Assembly (NCBI GenBank): GCA_020438215.1
Contig: JAGQUX010000017.1
Location: forward strand, 1 to 58,264
Length of the DNA: 58,264 bases
Reading direction: 5' to 3'
From: Armatimonadota bacterium
GTDB lineage: Bacteria; Armatimonadota; Fimbriimonadia; Fimbriimonadales; Fimbriimonadaceae
The notes beneath the pieces are model-generated. The model searched no databases and was not told where the DNA came from. It worked only from the letters and a program-made list of their open reading frames with translations. This document shows, in pieces, positions 17,262 to 26,070 of this stretch; the stretch's first letter is position 1, and the number at the start of each line of letters is the position of its first letter. Both the position numbers and the translations under genes were made by a program.

Positions 17262-17420
17262 AACAATTAAGCCCTTTTCAGGATTGAGAGCAGAACTCCC
17301 AGGTTTTGTTTTCCAGTTAAATGGGGGAAATATCCTGGCAATCGTGACGGTTCCTGGCTCCCAGACCAGAATCAAGAATTCCTACTAGCCAGGGCAACTA
17401 CCAGGTACCTTCGTAACGCA

Positions 17421-19301
17421 ATGCCCCGAGTCATTTCCGCTTCGAAGTGCCAAAACTTCGCGGTCTCCTCCCGACTCGAATGGATTCTCACAAACGGAAT
17501 CGGTGGCTATGCCATGGGCACTGTCGCTGGCGTCAACAGCCGCATGGGGCACGGGCACCTTGTCGTTCCCACTGAGAAGCACAACTCCAAAATCGTTCTT
17601 CTCGCCGCCGTAGAAGCCTTTATCCAGATCGGCGCAGAAACCTACGGCATGAGCACCAGCCAATACGTCGGTGCTGTCCACCCCCAAGGCTATCGCCGCC
17701 TCGAAGAATTTCAAATCGGCAACGCCGCCACTTGGACGTTCAAAGTCGAAGATTGCCGCGTCAAGAAAACTCTCATCATCCACCCACTAGAAAACGCCAT
17801 CACCGTCCGCTACGAAAACCTCGGTCAAGAGAGCATCATCCTCTCGCTTCGCCCCCTCGTCTGCCACAAAGAGTTCCGAAGCAAATTCCAGGGCCGCGAT
17901 TCCTACCCAGAATCCCTCATTTTCAAGTCTGGCCTCACCCACCTCACCGAAAACGATCTCACCCTCTATCTCCACCACGAAGGAGCCGAGCGCACCCCCA
18001 GCACCGGCTGGTACTACCGATTTGAGCAATCCCGCGAAATCGAGCTCGGCATCGATCCTGCCGTCGACCTCTTCTGCCCCTGCGAACTCAAATACGAGCT
18101 TGCCCCCGGCGAAGAAGCGATCTTGGTTGCCTCCGATTTTGAAGGTGCCACCGCCCAACCCACCCCCGAAGAAGTCTCCGTAGACACGCTGGAAGAATCC
18201 CTCATCCGTGCGAGCGAGCGATTCTTTTATCACACCTCCGACCGCACGTTTATCGAAAGCGGGCACCCCTGGAACCCAGAAACCGGCCTCGAAACCATGA
18301 TCTGTATTCCTGGTCTCTGCCTCGCCGCCGAGAAAGTAGAAACCGCCAAAGCCATCCTCCGTGATTACGCTGGCTATATGCACCAAGGCTTGATCCCCAA
18401 CCGCATCCTGGATGGCGGTAAAAAACTTGATTACGCCTCTGCGGATACTACGCTCTGGTTCGCCAACGCCATCTACGAAACCCTCCTCGCCGAATGGGAT
18501 CAAGACTTCGCCAAAGAATCCTTCAAATGGCTCTCCAAAATTGTGGAATGGCATATCAAAGGCACTCTTCACGGCATCCATGTCGATCCCCGCGATGGCC
18601 TCCTCAGTCAAGGGGAAAACGGCGTCCAACTCACTTGGATGAACATGAAAGTCGGCGGATTTCCCGCTACTCCTCGCCACGGCAAACCCGTCGATATCAA
18701 CGGCCTCTGGATCAACCTCCTCGGTATCACGGAATGGATCGGCACTCAGATCAAAAAGCCCGTCGCCGATTTCGTTGATGCCTGGACGCTGGCAATGGAT
18801 AGCTTCGAGACAAAGTTCTGGAATCCCAAGCTCGGCTACTACCTCGACACCGTCGATCCCGATGACGCCTCCTTCCGCCCGAATCAGCTCATCGCCATGT
18901 CCCTCCCCTTTGGACCAGGCGGAATTGGCCATGCCGCAAAAGTGCTCGACAAGATCGAAAGCGAACTGCTCACTCCGTTCGGTCTCCGAACATTAGCCGA
19001 AAGCGATCCGCACTACATCCCCCGCTACGAAGGCACTGTCGCGGATTGTGATCGTGCCCTCCACCAAGGCTCGGTCATCCCCTGGCTTCTTGGCCCCTAC
19101 GTCGCCACCATCATGCGCTTCACCATAGATCGCAAGCGAGCGGAGCGAGCCTTGGAAACCGTTGTTCAGAAGCTGGAATCCTATGGCTTGGATGGCATCG
19201 CCGAAGTGTACGACGGCTCTGCTCCCCACCGCGCCGCCGGGTGCCCCTGGCAAGCCACCAGCCTCGCCGAAATCCTCCGCGCCTGGCGTGTCGTGCAATA
19301 G
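17421..19301 (+). CDS. Glycogen debranching enzyme (amylo-alpha-1,6-glucosidase, archaeal type)
   Basis: 626 residues with the two-domain layout of archaeal-type debranching enzymes (GH133-like). The N-terminal beta-sandwich domain begins at LEWILTNGIGGYAMGTVAGVNSRMGHG. The C-terminal (alpha/alpha)6 barrel has GHPWNPETGLETMICIPGL, MHQGLIPNRI, YASADTTLWFANA, DPRDGLLSQGENG and HQGSVIPWLLGPY. These are the substrate-binding and acidic catalytic regions of the family. It would remove alpha-1,6 branches from glycogen in the cytoplasm. There is no glg neighbour. TACCTT lies 9 bases before the ATG and there is no Shine-Dalgarno sequence. Confidence 0.9.
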   Translation: MPRVISASKCQNFAVSSRLEWILTNGIGGYAMGTVAGVNSRMGHGHLVVPTEKHNSKIVLLAAVEAFIQIGAETYGMSTSQYVGAVHPQGYRRLEEFQIGNAATWTFKVEDCRVKKTLIIHPLENAITVRYENLGQESIILSLRPLVCHKEFRSKFQGRDSYPESLIFKSGLTHLTENDLTLYLHHEGAERTPSTGWYYRFEQSREIELGIDPAVDLFCPCELKYELAPGEEAILVASDFEGATAQPTPEEVSVDTLEESLIRASERFFYHTSDRTFIESGHPWNPETGLETMICIPGLCLAAEKVETAKAILRDYAGYMHQGLIPNRILDGGKKLDYASADTTLWFANAIYETLLAEWDQDFAKESFKWLSKIVEWHIKGTLHGIHVDPRDGLLSQGENGVQLTWMNMKVGGFPATPRHGKPVDINGLWINLLGITEWIGTQIKKPVADFVDAWTLAMDSFETKFWNPKLGYYLDTVDPDDASFRPNQLIAMSLPFGPGGIGHAAKVLDKIESELLTPFGLRTLAESDPHYIPRYEGTVADCDRALHQGSVIPWLLGPYVATIMRFTIDRKRAERALETVVQKLESYGLDGIAEVYDGSAPHRAAGCPWQATSLAEILRAWRVVQ

Positions 19302-19361
19302 CGTATCGCTCCGGGAACCATAAACTCGGCAGTATTTGTTATCATAAATCAGAGGGAGATC

Positions 19362-20100
19362 ATGAAGAAGTCTTCAATTCTGTTTTTATCGCTGAGCGTT
19401 GTCGGTTTATTTCTCGCATCCTGCGACCCTGCTCCAAAGAACTCTGAACCGGAAAGAAAAGAATCCGCGAGCAACGCATCCCAAAATCAACTCGCTCAAC
19501 AAACGAACTTGAGCCAAGAAAATCTCGACGAAACCCAAGCCAAGCTCATGGCGGGAATGGATGAGGTCGAGGAGATTTTAGGAAAGCTTCCGGTAGACCA
19601 TAGACTTGGTGGGAGAAGGCTGATGAGCGAACACGGTTTTCTGACTGGTTCCAATGAATACTATTCCAATTATATGGAGGCTTTTGAAAAAAATTTGGCT
19701 CAAAGATAATCGCCTTTGGGTCGCCACTTTCGGCTTCCAAAACAATCAAGAAATAGATGAATCCGCTCCTGATTTGAAGCGGATTTTGATTACTGGGGAT
19801 ATTCTGTCGGGAGTCCGTAGACGAGAAATTGAGGGCTTCAACAACACCGCCGAAAACAAGGAAACTCCCATCATCAATGAGTTCAAAGATCTCGCCAACG
19901 CGATGTATTTCTCCAACGCTCGCCAAAAAACCTTGGATGGCGCAAAGGAGATGCCTTACCGCGCCGTATTTCGCTCCATCTATGCCTCTAGCAAAGAGTG
20001 TTATTCCTGTCATCCCCATGTCGAGAAAGGGGAACCGATCGGCATTGTCGCTCTCGCCACTATCCCCCGCGAAGAACAGTACGACTATCTCGTCCCATAG
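19362..20100 (+). pseudogene. c-type cytochrome lipoprotein split by a frameshift at an A7 run
   Basis: Two reading frames make one protein. The first (19362-19709) has a strong Shine-Dalgarno sequence (GAGGGAG), a lipoprotein signal with lipobox LASC and a linker, and stops soon after a run of seven A (19687-19693). The second frame continues to 20100 with WVATFGFQNNQ and then a haem-binding CYSCH motif (SSKECYSCHPHVEKGEPIG). The block RAVFRSIYASS..CYSCH..G.PIGIVAL resembles DUF3365/Tll0287-type haem domains. A single-base change in the A run would restore one lipoprotein of about 245 residues. It may be a sequencing error, a real pseudogene, or slippage expression. Confidence 0.75.
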
Positions 20101-20219
20101 CAACCTAACTCAAGAACAACCTGTGGAAAGCCCACACAAATACCGGACGCACCAGACCCGCCCCCTCCGTCTGGAACCAAGCCGAGCAGTAAACTGACCG
20201 GTACTTCCTTTTCGTTTCC

Positions 20220-23200
20220 ATGTGCGACCGTCCGTTTGTCCATCTGCATAACCACACCGAGTACTCCCTGCTCGATGGGGCAACGCGCATCCCGGACATG
20301 GTCTCTCGCGCCAAAGAACTCGGAATGCCCGCCCTCGCCATCAGCGATCACGGCGTCATGTTCGGGTGCATGGAGTTCTACTTCGAGTGTAAGAAGCAGG
20401 GCATCAAGCCCATCATCGGAATGGAAGCATACGTCGCTCCGAATGGCCTCACAAAAAAGGACGGCCGCGAAGAAAACGAAACTTATCACCTCCTTCTCCT
20501 CGCCAAAAACGAAGAGGGCTATCGCAACCTCTGCCGCCTCCACACCGTCGCCGCTCTGGACGGTTTCTACTACAAACCCCGCATCGACCACGACCTCCTC
20601 AAAAAGCACTCAAAAGGTCTGATCGGCTCAACCACTTGCATTGGCAGCGAAGTCAATCAACATCTCTTGCGCGGCGAATACGACAAAGCCCAGTACCTCG
20701 CCGGGATGTATAAAGAAATCTTCGACCAAGATAGTTTCTTTGTCGAACTCCAAGATCACGGTATCCCCGAACAGAAGATCATGAACGAGGGGCTCCTTCG
20801 CATTGCCAAGGAACTCAATCTCCCTCTTGTCGCCACAAACGACGCCCACTACCTCTGCCAAACCGACGCCGATCCCCACGATGTTCTCCTCTGCATTGGC
20901 ACCGGTACCCAGCGCGATGATCCCAATCGCCTGAAGTTCAACGGCCCCAATTTCTACATCAAAGACACCAATGAAATGGCGGTGCTGTTCCCCGATCAAC
21001 CAGAGGCGATCGAGAACAGCGTCATGTTCGCCGAAATGTGCGATATCGAGCTCGGCGATCAGCGCGCCATGATGCCGCAACCCGACCTCGAACCCGGCTA
21101 CGACTCAATGGGTTACCTTCGCTACATCGCGGAAAAAGGCCTCAAAGATCGTGTCCCCAATTTCGATGGCAATTACGAAGAACGCCTGAACTACGAGCTC
21201 AGCATTATCGAAACCACCGGCTACTCCGAATACTTCCTCCTCGTCAAAGAGTTCGCCCAGTTCACCCGCGGGCAGGGAATCATGTTTGGGGTGCGGGGCT
21301 CAGCCGCTGGTTCGCTCGTTTCCTACACCATCGGCATCACCGATGTCGACCCCGTGGACTACGACCTCACGTTTGAGCGCTTCCTCAACCCCGAGCGCGT
21401 CTCCATGCCCGATGTCGATATGGACTTCGAGGATGCACGCCGGGATGAAGTCATCCGCTACGTCTCCGAGAAGTACGGTCAAGACCGCGTTGCCCAGATC
21501 ATCACGTTCGGAACCCTCGGCCCCAAGGCCGCCATCCGCGATGCCGCGCGGGTCATGGGTTACCAACCCATCGAAGCCGACAAAGTCGCCAAAACCATTC
21601 CCCTCGGCCCCGGTTGGTCCATTACCAAAGCCGAAAAGGAAGTCGCTGAATTTCGTGGCGTCGTCAACAGCGACCCCCGCTACAAGGAGCTAGTAGAAAC
21701 CGCAAAACGCATCGAGGGTCTAGCCCGCCACGCCGGAGTGCACGCCGCCGGCGTCGTCATCTCCCGCGACCCCCTCACCGAATCGGTCCCCCTCTACCGC
21801 TCAAACGAAGGCGGAGCCGTCACCGCCTACGAAATGGGCATCCTTGAGAAAATCGGCCTTCTCAAGATGGACTTCCTCGGCCTATCCAACCTCACCGTCC
21901 TTGCCCGGACAATCGAGAACATCAAGGCTAGTTACGGGCACCTCGCCCACGAAAAGCTGATCTCCGATCACCCCGTCCTCATCCACGGACACACTGGCAT
22001 CCCGTTCGATGATCAAAAAACGTACGACATGCTCGGTCGCGGCGAAACCATCGGCGTCTTCCAGCTAGAAAGTGGCGGGATGCGCCGCAACATCATCGAA
22101 CTCAAACCCCAAAGCGAAAGGGAACTAGCGGCTATGGTCGCGCTCTATCGGCCTGGCCCGATGGAACACATCCCCGAATACATCTCAAACAAATTCGGTC
22201 GCACCGAGATCACCTACCTCGACCCCAAAATGGAGCCGATCTTGAGCGAAACATACGGGGTGATCGTCTACCAAGACCAGGTTCTCAAGCTCGTCCAAGC
22301 TCTCGCCGGATTCAGCCTAGGCAAAGCCGACATCCTCCGCCGCGCAATGGGGAAGAAAGACGCCAAAGTCATGGACGCCATGATGGGCGAGTTCGTCCAA
22401 GGGTGCCAAGAAAACGGCGTCAGCATCGATGTCGCCAACCAAGTCTGGGAAAAACTCAAGCCGTTCGCCGGATACGCCTTCAACAAAGCTCACGCCGTCT
22501 GCTACGCCATCCTCGCCTACCAAACCGCCTATCTCAAAGCCAACTACGCGGTCGAATATGTCGCCGCAATGCTCGCTGTCTTCCGCAGTAAGGAAGATCG
22601 CGTTACCACCTACATCGAAGAAGCCCGCCGCCAAAAAATCTCCGTCCTCCCCCCCGATGTCAATCTCTCCCAACTTGATTTCTCTATCGAAGAAGTCAAG
22701 AAGAAAAAGGCAATCCGCTTCGGCCTTGCTGCGATCAAAAACGTTGGCGAAGGGCTCGTCCGCGGCATCATCGAAGATCGCGAAAACGGCCCGTTCGAGC
22801 ACCTCTACGAATTTTGTGACCGCGTCCGCCCCCACGGCCTCAACAAGAGCGCCCTCGAAGGTCTGATCCGCGCTGGTGCCCTTGATTCCATCAACAAGAA
22901 CCGCAACACTCTCATGAATGCGATGGAAGGAGCCCTCGTCTTTGCCGATAACGCAAACCGCGCCCGCATCCAAGGCCAAGACTCCCTCTTCGGCGATTCC
23001 CCCGAGATGGAACTCCAACTTCCGCCCCTCCCCGAGCAACCCGCCCCGGACCGCCGCGAAATCCTGCAAATGGAAAAGGAAACGATGGGCATTTACGTTT
23101 CCGACCACCCGCTCCGCGGTTACGAACTCTCACTCCGGCAGTACGCCACCCACAACATCGCCACGATTCTCGAAACCGAAGAGCCGATCAAAGTCACCGT

Positions 23201-23768
23201 CGCCGGAGTCCTCAGCCAAGTCAGCAAGACCGTCAGCCAGCGCACCGGAACTCGGGTTTGCCGCATCACCCTGGAAGACTTCAGCAGCGCAATCGGTGGA
23301 TTTTGCTTCGGCGAAACCGCAATGAAATTCGACGACGAACTCTCCAAAGACTCCGTCGTGATGATCCAGGGCCGCGTCAAGTTCGATGAACGCTCCAACG
23401 CCACCGAGCGCACCCCCGAACTCCAAATATTCAGCGTCGAAACCCTCCCCGCCCCCATAGAGCGAGAGCTCGATGACAGCGTCGCCGGATCAGTCTTTGT
23501 TCAGGTCAAAGCGGCAACCAAAACCCAGCTCGCCAAAGTCAAAGCACTCGTCGAAGCCAACCCCGGCGATTACGAGGTCATCTTCCAATTCGGTAATAAC
23601 CCGAACCATCAGCCGGTCATCCTTCTTCAGCGTGTCAAAGCCACCGAAGAACTCCTGCGATCCATCCGCCGAATCCTCGAACACGCCGATGTCGAACTCC
23701 TCTCCCGCCAAGACGCGACTGGGGCCAATGCTGAACCTAAGGATCAACCAGCCGTCTCCCTACGTTAA
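20220..23768 (+). CDS. dnaE: DNA polymerase III subunit alpha
   Basis: 1182 residues, the usual length for DnaE, the replicative polymerase catalytic subunit. The N-terminal PHP domain starts HLHNHTEYSLLDG. The palm carries GVRGSAAGSLVSY and the catalytic PDVDMDFED. The fingers and thumb region includes QLESGGMRRN, YRPGPMEHIPEYI and YGVIVYQDQV. A helix-hairpin-helix region (FGLAAIKNVGEG) and an OB fold (VTVAGVLSQVSKTVS) follow. No intein or insertion is seen. ATG 20220 lacks a Shine-Dalgarno sequence; TACTTC lies 12 bases upstream. It is transcribed alone, with the frameshifted cytochrome upstream. Confidence 0.97.
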   Translation: MCDRPFVHLHNHTEYSLLDGATRIPDMVSRAKELGMPALAISDHGVMFGCMEFYFECKKQGIKPIIGMEAYVAPNGLTKKDGREENETYHLLLLAKNEEGYRNLCRLHTVAALDGFYYKPRIDHDLLKKHSKGLIGSTTCIGSEVNQHLLRGEYDKAQYLAGMYKEIFDQDSFFVELQDHGIPEQKIMNEGLLRIAKELNLPLVATNDAHYLCQTDADPHDVLLCIGTGTQRDDPNRLKFNGPNFYIKDTNEMAVLFPDQPEAIENSVMFAEMCDIELGDQRAMMPQPDLEPGYDSMGYLRYIAEKGLKDRVPNFDGNYEERLNYELSIIETTGYSEYFLLVKEFAQFTRGQGIMFGVRGSAAGSLVSYTIGITDVDPVDYDLTFERFLNPERVSMPDVDMDFEDARRDEVIRYVSEKYGQDRVAQIITFGTLGPKAAIRDAARVMGYQPIEADKVAKTIPLGPGWSITKAEKEVAEFRGVVNSDPRYKELVETAKRIEGLARHAGVHAAGVVISRDPLTESVPLYRSNEGGAVTAYEMGILEKIGLLKMDFLGLSNLTVLARTIENIKASYGHLAHEKLISDHPVLIHGHTGIPFDDQKTYDMLGRGETIGVFQLESGGMRRNIIELKPQSERELAAMVALYRPGPMEHIPEYISNKFGRTEITYLDPKMEPILSETYGVIVYQDQVLKLVQALAGFSLGKADILRRAMGKKDAKVMDAMMGEFVQGCQENGVSIDVANQVWEKLKPFAGYAFNKAHAVCYAILAYQTAYLKANYAVEYVAAMLAVFRSKEDRVTTYIEEARRQKISVLPPDVNLSQLDFSIEEVKKKKAIRFGLAAIKNVGEGLVRGIIEDRENGPFEHLYEFCDRVRPHGLNKSALEGLIRAGALDSINKNRNTLMNAMEGALVFADNANRARIQGQDSLFGDSPEMELQLPPLPEQPAPDRREILQMEKETMGIYVSDHPLRGYELSLRQYATHNIATILETEEPIKVTVAGVLSQVSKTVSQRTGTRVCRITLEDFSSAIGGFCFGETAMKFDDELSKDSVVMIQGRVKFDERSNATERTPELQIFSVETLPAPIERELDDSVAGSVFVQVKAATKTQLAKVKALVEANPGDYEVIFQFGNNPNHQPVILLQRVKATEELLRSIRRILEHADVELLSRQDATGANAEPKDQPAVSLR

Positions 23769-23801
23769 GATTACTGGCACCAAACGTCCGAAGAGAGAGT
23801 T

Positions 23802-24518
23802 ATGAAGATTTCAAAAGTCATTGCAACGACCATCAGCCTGCTCGCCATCGCGAGCCAAGGCTTAGCCGCGGATGCTTTCGATAAATCCGTAGCAAACATT
23901 GCTCTGTTGCAAATCAAAGAAGTGCAAACCGATGTCGGCATCACCGCTGCGCAACGCACCCAATTGAACAAGCACGCCGATTGGTTCAACGCCGAAAGCA
24001 AAAAGATCAACGACCAAGCTGCAACCTATGTTCAGAAGAATCAGCAACCGCCAAAGAGCCTCACCGATAAATTCGTCAAGCTCAACAACGATATGGCGAA
24101 CAAGGTCGTGGGCGTTCTCACCGCTGGTCAACTCAAGCGACTCCGCGAGATCACCCTCCAAAACGCTGGCCCCGTCGCAATGATGGATCCCACCGTCGCT
24201 AAGAAAATCGGCCTCTCCGATTCTCAACTCAAAAGCATCCGCTCCCGCTTCGATTCCGACGCAAAGAAGGCGGATGGAATCCAAGAAAAGGCTTTCAAAC
24301 CCATCATCGACAAGTACAAAGCGAAAAAGCCAAAGGATGATGCCGAAGCCAAAAAGCTCAGCGAAGCCTACGCAAAAGAAATGGACGCCGCAGGCAAGAA
24401 AATCGCTCCGCAACTCAACAAAATCCAGAGCGATTTCTCCGCATTTCTAAAGAAGACTCTCAGTACCAAGCAAGATTCCGCTTGGAAAGCCCTCCTGGGC
24501 AAACCGTTCAAAGGCTAA
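23802..24518 (+). CDS. Secreted helical protein of unknown function
   Basis: 238 residues: a clear signal peptide (MKISKVIATTISLLAIASQGLA), then a Lys/Ala-rich, mostly helical mature protein. It contains repeated segments of the type GITAAQRTQL, GVLTAGQLKRL and GLSDSQLKSI. These resemble the LTxxQ helices of Spy/CpxP-like periplasmic proteins, as seen in many planctomycete and armatimonad exported proteins, but the assignment is weak. A GAGAGAG ribosome binding site lies just before the ATG. A strong terminator-like hairpin follows the stop. Confidence 0.7.
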   Translation: MKISKVIATTISLLAIASQGLAADAFDKSVANIALLQIKEVQTDVGITAAQRTQLNKHADWFNAESKKINDQAATYVQKNQQPPKSLTDKFVKLNNDMANKVVGVLTAGQLKRLREITLQNAGPVAMMDPTVAKKIGLSDSQLKSIRSRFDSDAKKADGIQEKAFKPIIDKYKAKKPKDDAEAKKLSEAYAKEMDAAGKKIAPQLNKIQSDFSAFLKKTLSTKQDSAWKALLGKPFKG

Positions 24519-24539
24519 TTTTTGACATCTTCGGGCCAC

Positions 24540-24592
24540 AACGCTCGTCAGAAAGGTGATGATCTCCACCCTTTTGACGAGCGTTCTTTTTG
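24540..24592 (+). terminator. Intrinsic-terminator-like hairpin containing the next gene's start
   Basis: AACGCTCGTCA (24540-24550) pairs perfectly with TGACGAGCGTT (24575-24585). A weaker inner stem (GG/CC and AA/TT) follows, and the sequence after the hairpin is CTTTTTG. It terminates the upstream secreted-protein gene. The loop contains the GTG (24556) and ATG (24559) starts of the next gene, so it could also act as an attenuator. Confidence 0.7.
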
Positions 24593-25236
24593 TTAACCAG
24601 AACTTCGACCGCATTGACCCCGCCGAAACCTACGGCAAATCCGCCCACGAGATCGTCAAAATGGGCCACGAAAAGTGGTTCGATTTCTACACCAACGCCG
24701 AGGAAGGCGGGCAATCCACAATGGGGATGTCCTACGCCAACATGTACTTTGGCACCGCCATGCGCCAAGTCAATAACGAACGCATGGCCGGAAACGAAAA
24801 GCTCGAGGAAAAGTCCGCTTACCTCCGCAAAAACCTCGACCAATTCCACTTCAATATGATTGATGTCGGTCGCGCCTTCACTGGCGGAGGCACCCTCTGG
24901 AACCTTGTTTCCAGCAGCGTCCGCGCAAATACCGAAGAGGTCATCCTCAGCTTCATCGAGCAATCCTCTCCCAAACCGCCCCGCACCCAAGCCGAAGTCT
25001 GGAAGATGATCGGTGAAACAGAAAAGAACCTCACCGAAATGAAGAGCGAAATCGACGAAACAAAGGGCATGACCGGACTCACTTACGATGAAGTCCGACT
25101 CTCCCTCGCCAACGGCAAGATCATGTTCGCAGGCGCAATGAAACAAATCGCTTCCTGGCCCTCCAACGAGCGCAAAGCGGTCATCACCGGCTTCTATGAT
25201 GCCGTCAATGATGTCAATTTCATGTCCGGTGAGTAG
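24559..25236 (+). CDS. Hypothetical protein, possibly exported
   Basis: About 225 residues with no recognised family. The first residues (MISTLLTSVLFVNQ) could be a short signal or anchor; the rest is soluble and helical with conserved-looking HEKWFDFYTNAEEG and a long charged helix (EKNLTEMKSEIDETKG). The start is ATG 24559 or GTG 24556, with GAAAGG just upstream. Both lie inside the loop of a terminator-like hairpin, so initiation may depend on RNA folding. No later ATG occurs before residue 35. The function is unknown. Confidence 0.6.
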   Translation: MISTLLTSVLFVNQNFDRIDPAETYGKSAHEIVKMGHEKWFDFYTNAEEGGQSTMGMSYANMYFGTAMRQVNNERMAGNEKLEEKSAYLRKNLDQFHFNMIDVGRAFTGGGTLWNLVSSSVRANTEEVILSFIEQSSPKPPRTQAEVWKMIGETEKNLTEMKSEIDETKGMTGLTYDEVRLSLANGKIMFAGAMKQIASWPSNERKAVITGFYDAVNDVNFMSGE

Positions 25237-25272
25237 TCCCCGAATTCTCGCGCGGGTAACTTCAATCCATTC

Positions 25273-26061
25273 ATGACCATTTCTGATCAGTTTGCTCAGC
25301 TCAAAGCGCGTGGCGAAAAGGCACTTGTCCTCTTCATCACCGCGGGCGATCCCGACTTAGAATCCCTCCCCGCAATCATGGAGGCTTTACAAGAAGCCGG
25401 TGCTGACATCCTCGAAATCGGTCTTCCGTTCAGCGACCCGATCGCCGATGGCCCGACAATCCAAGCCAGCTCCCAACGCGCTCTCGATCGCGGCGTCAAC
25501 CTGAATGGAGTCTTCCATGCCGTCACCAATGCCAACACCACCATCCCCCTTGTGATGATGGGCTACTACAATTCGGTTCTGCGAATTGGTTTGGATCAGT
25601 TCGTCTCCCGAGCTGCAGAAGCTGGATTCAGTGGCACAATCATGTGCGATCTCATTGGCGAGGAAGCGAGCGACTGGATCACCGCCAGCCGCCAGGGAAG
25701 TTTGGACACGATCTTCCTCGCTGCCCCCACTAGCACCGATGACCGCCTCAAATCAGTCTGCGAAGCGTCAAGCGGGTTCGTCTACGCCGTCTCCCGAACC
25801 GGAGTGACCGGAGCAGGTGGCTCAATGAGCGCAGATGCGGGCGGCATCGTCTCTCGCCTCCGCACCCACACAGACCTCCCAATTTGCGTCGGTTTCGGAA
25901 TCAGCCAACCCGAACAGGTCAGGGAAGTCTGTCAAAGCGCCGATGGTGCCGTTGTCGGTAGTTGGCTGGTCAATGCTCTCGCAGATGGTTGGCATGACCC
26001 CACCAAGCGTAACGAGATTCTCAATCACGTCCGCGCCCTCAAAGCTGCCACACACATATAA
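25273..26061 (+). CDS. trpA: Tryptophan synthase alpha chain
   Basis: 262 residues, the normal TrpA length. It splits indole-3-glycerol phosphate into indole and glyceraldehyde-3-phosphate for the beta subunit. The active-site block GADILEIGLPFSDPIADGP holds the catalytic Glu and Asp. YAVSRTGVTGAGG, CVGFGISQPEQV and DGAVVGSWLV form the phosphate-binding end of the TIM barrel. No trpB or other trp gene is adjacent. TAACTT lies 10 bases before the ATG and there is no Shine-Dalgarno sequence. The downstream aminotransferase starts 9 bases after the stop, so the pair may be an operon. Confidence 0.95.
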   Translation: MTISDQFAQLKARGEKALVLFITAGDPDLESLPAIMEALQEAGADILEIGLPFSDPIADGPTIQASSQRALDRGVNLNGVFHAVTNANTTIPLVMMGYYNSVLRIGLDQFVSRAAEAGFSGTIMCDLIGEEASDWITASRQGSLDTIFLAAPTSTDDRLKSVCEASSGFVYAVSRTGVTGAGGSMSADAGGIVSRLRTHTDLPICVGFGISQPEQVREVCQSADGAVVGSWLVNALADGWHDPTKRNEILNHVRALKAATHI

Positions 26062-26070
26062 AATAAGACC

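Noticed and set aside
17787-18932. 381-codon minus-strand frame inside the debranching enzyme
   Set aside because: Gly/Glu/Phe-rich mirror of strongly biased plus-strand codons; the plus-strand protein has clear GH motifs.
20148-20175. CCAGAC/GTCTGG repeat upstream of dnaE
   Set aside because: Only six base pairs with a long loop and no T-run; too weak to call.
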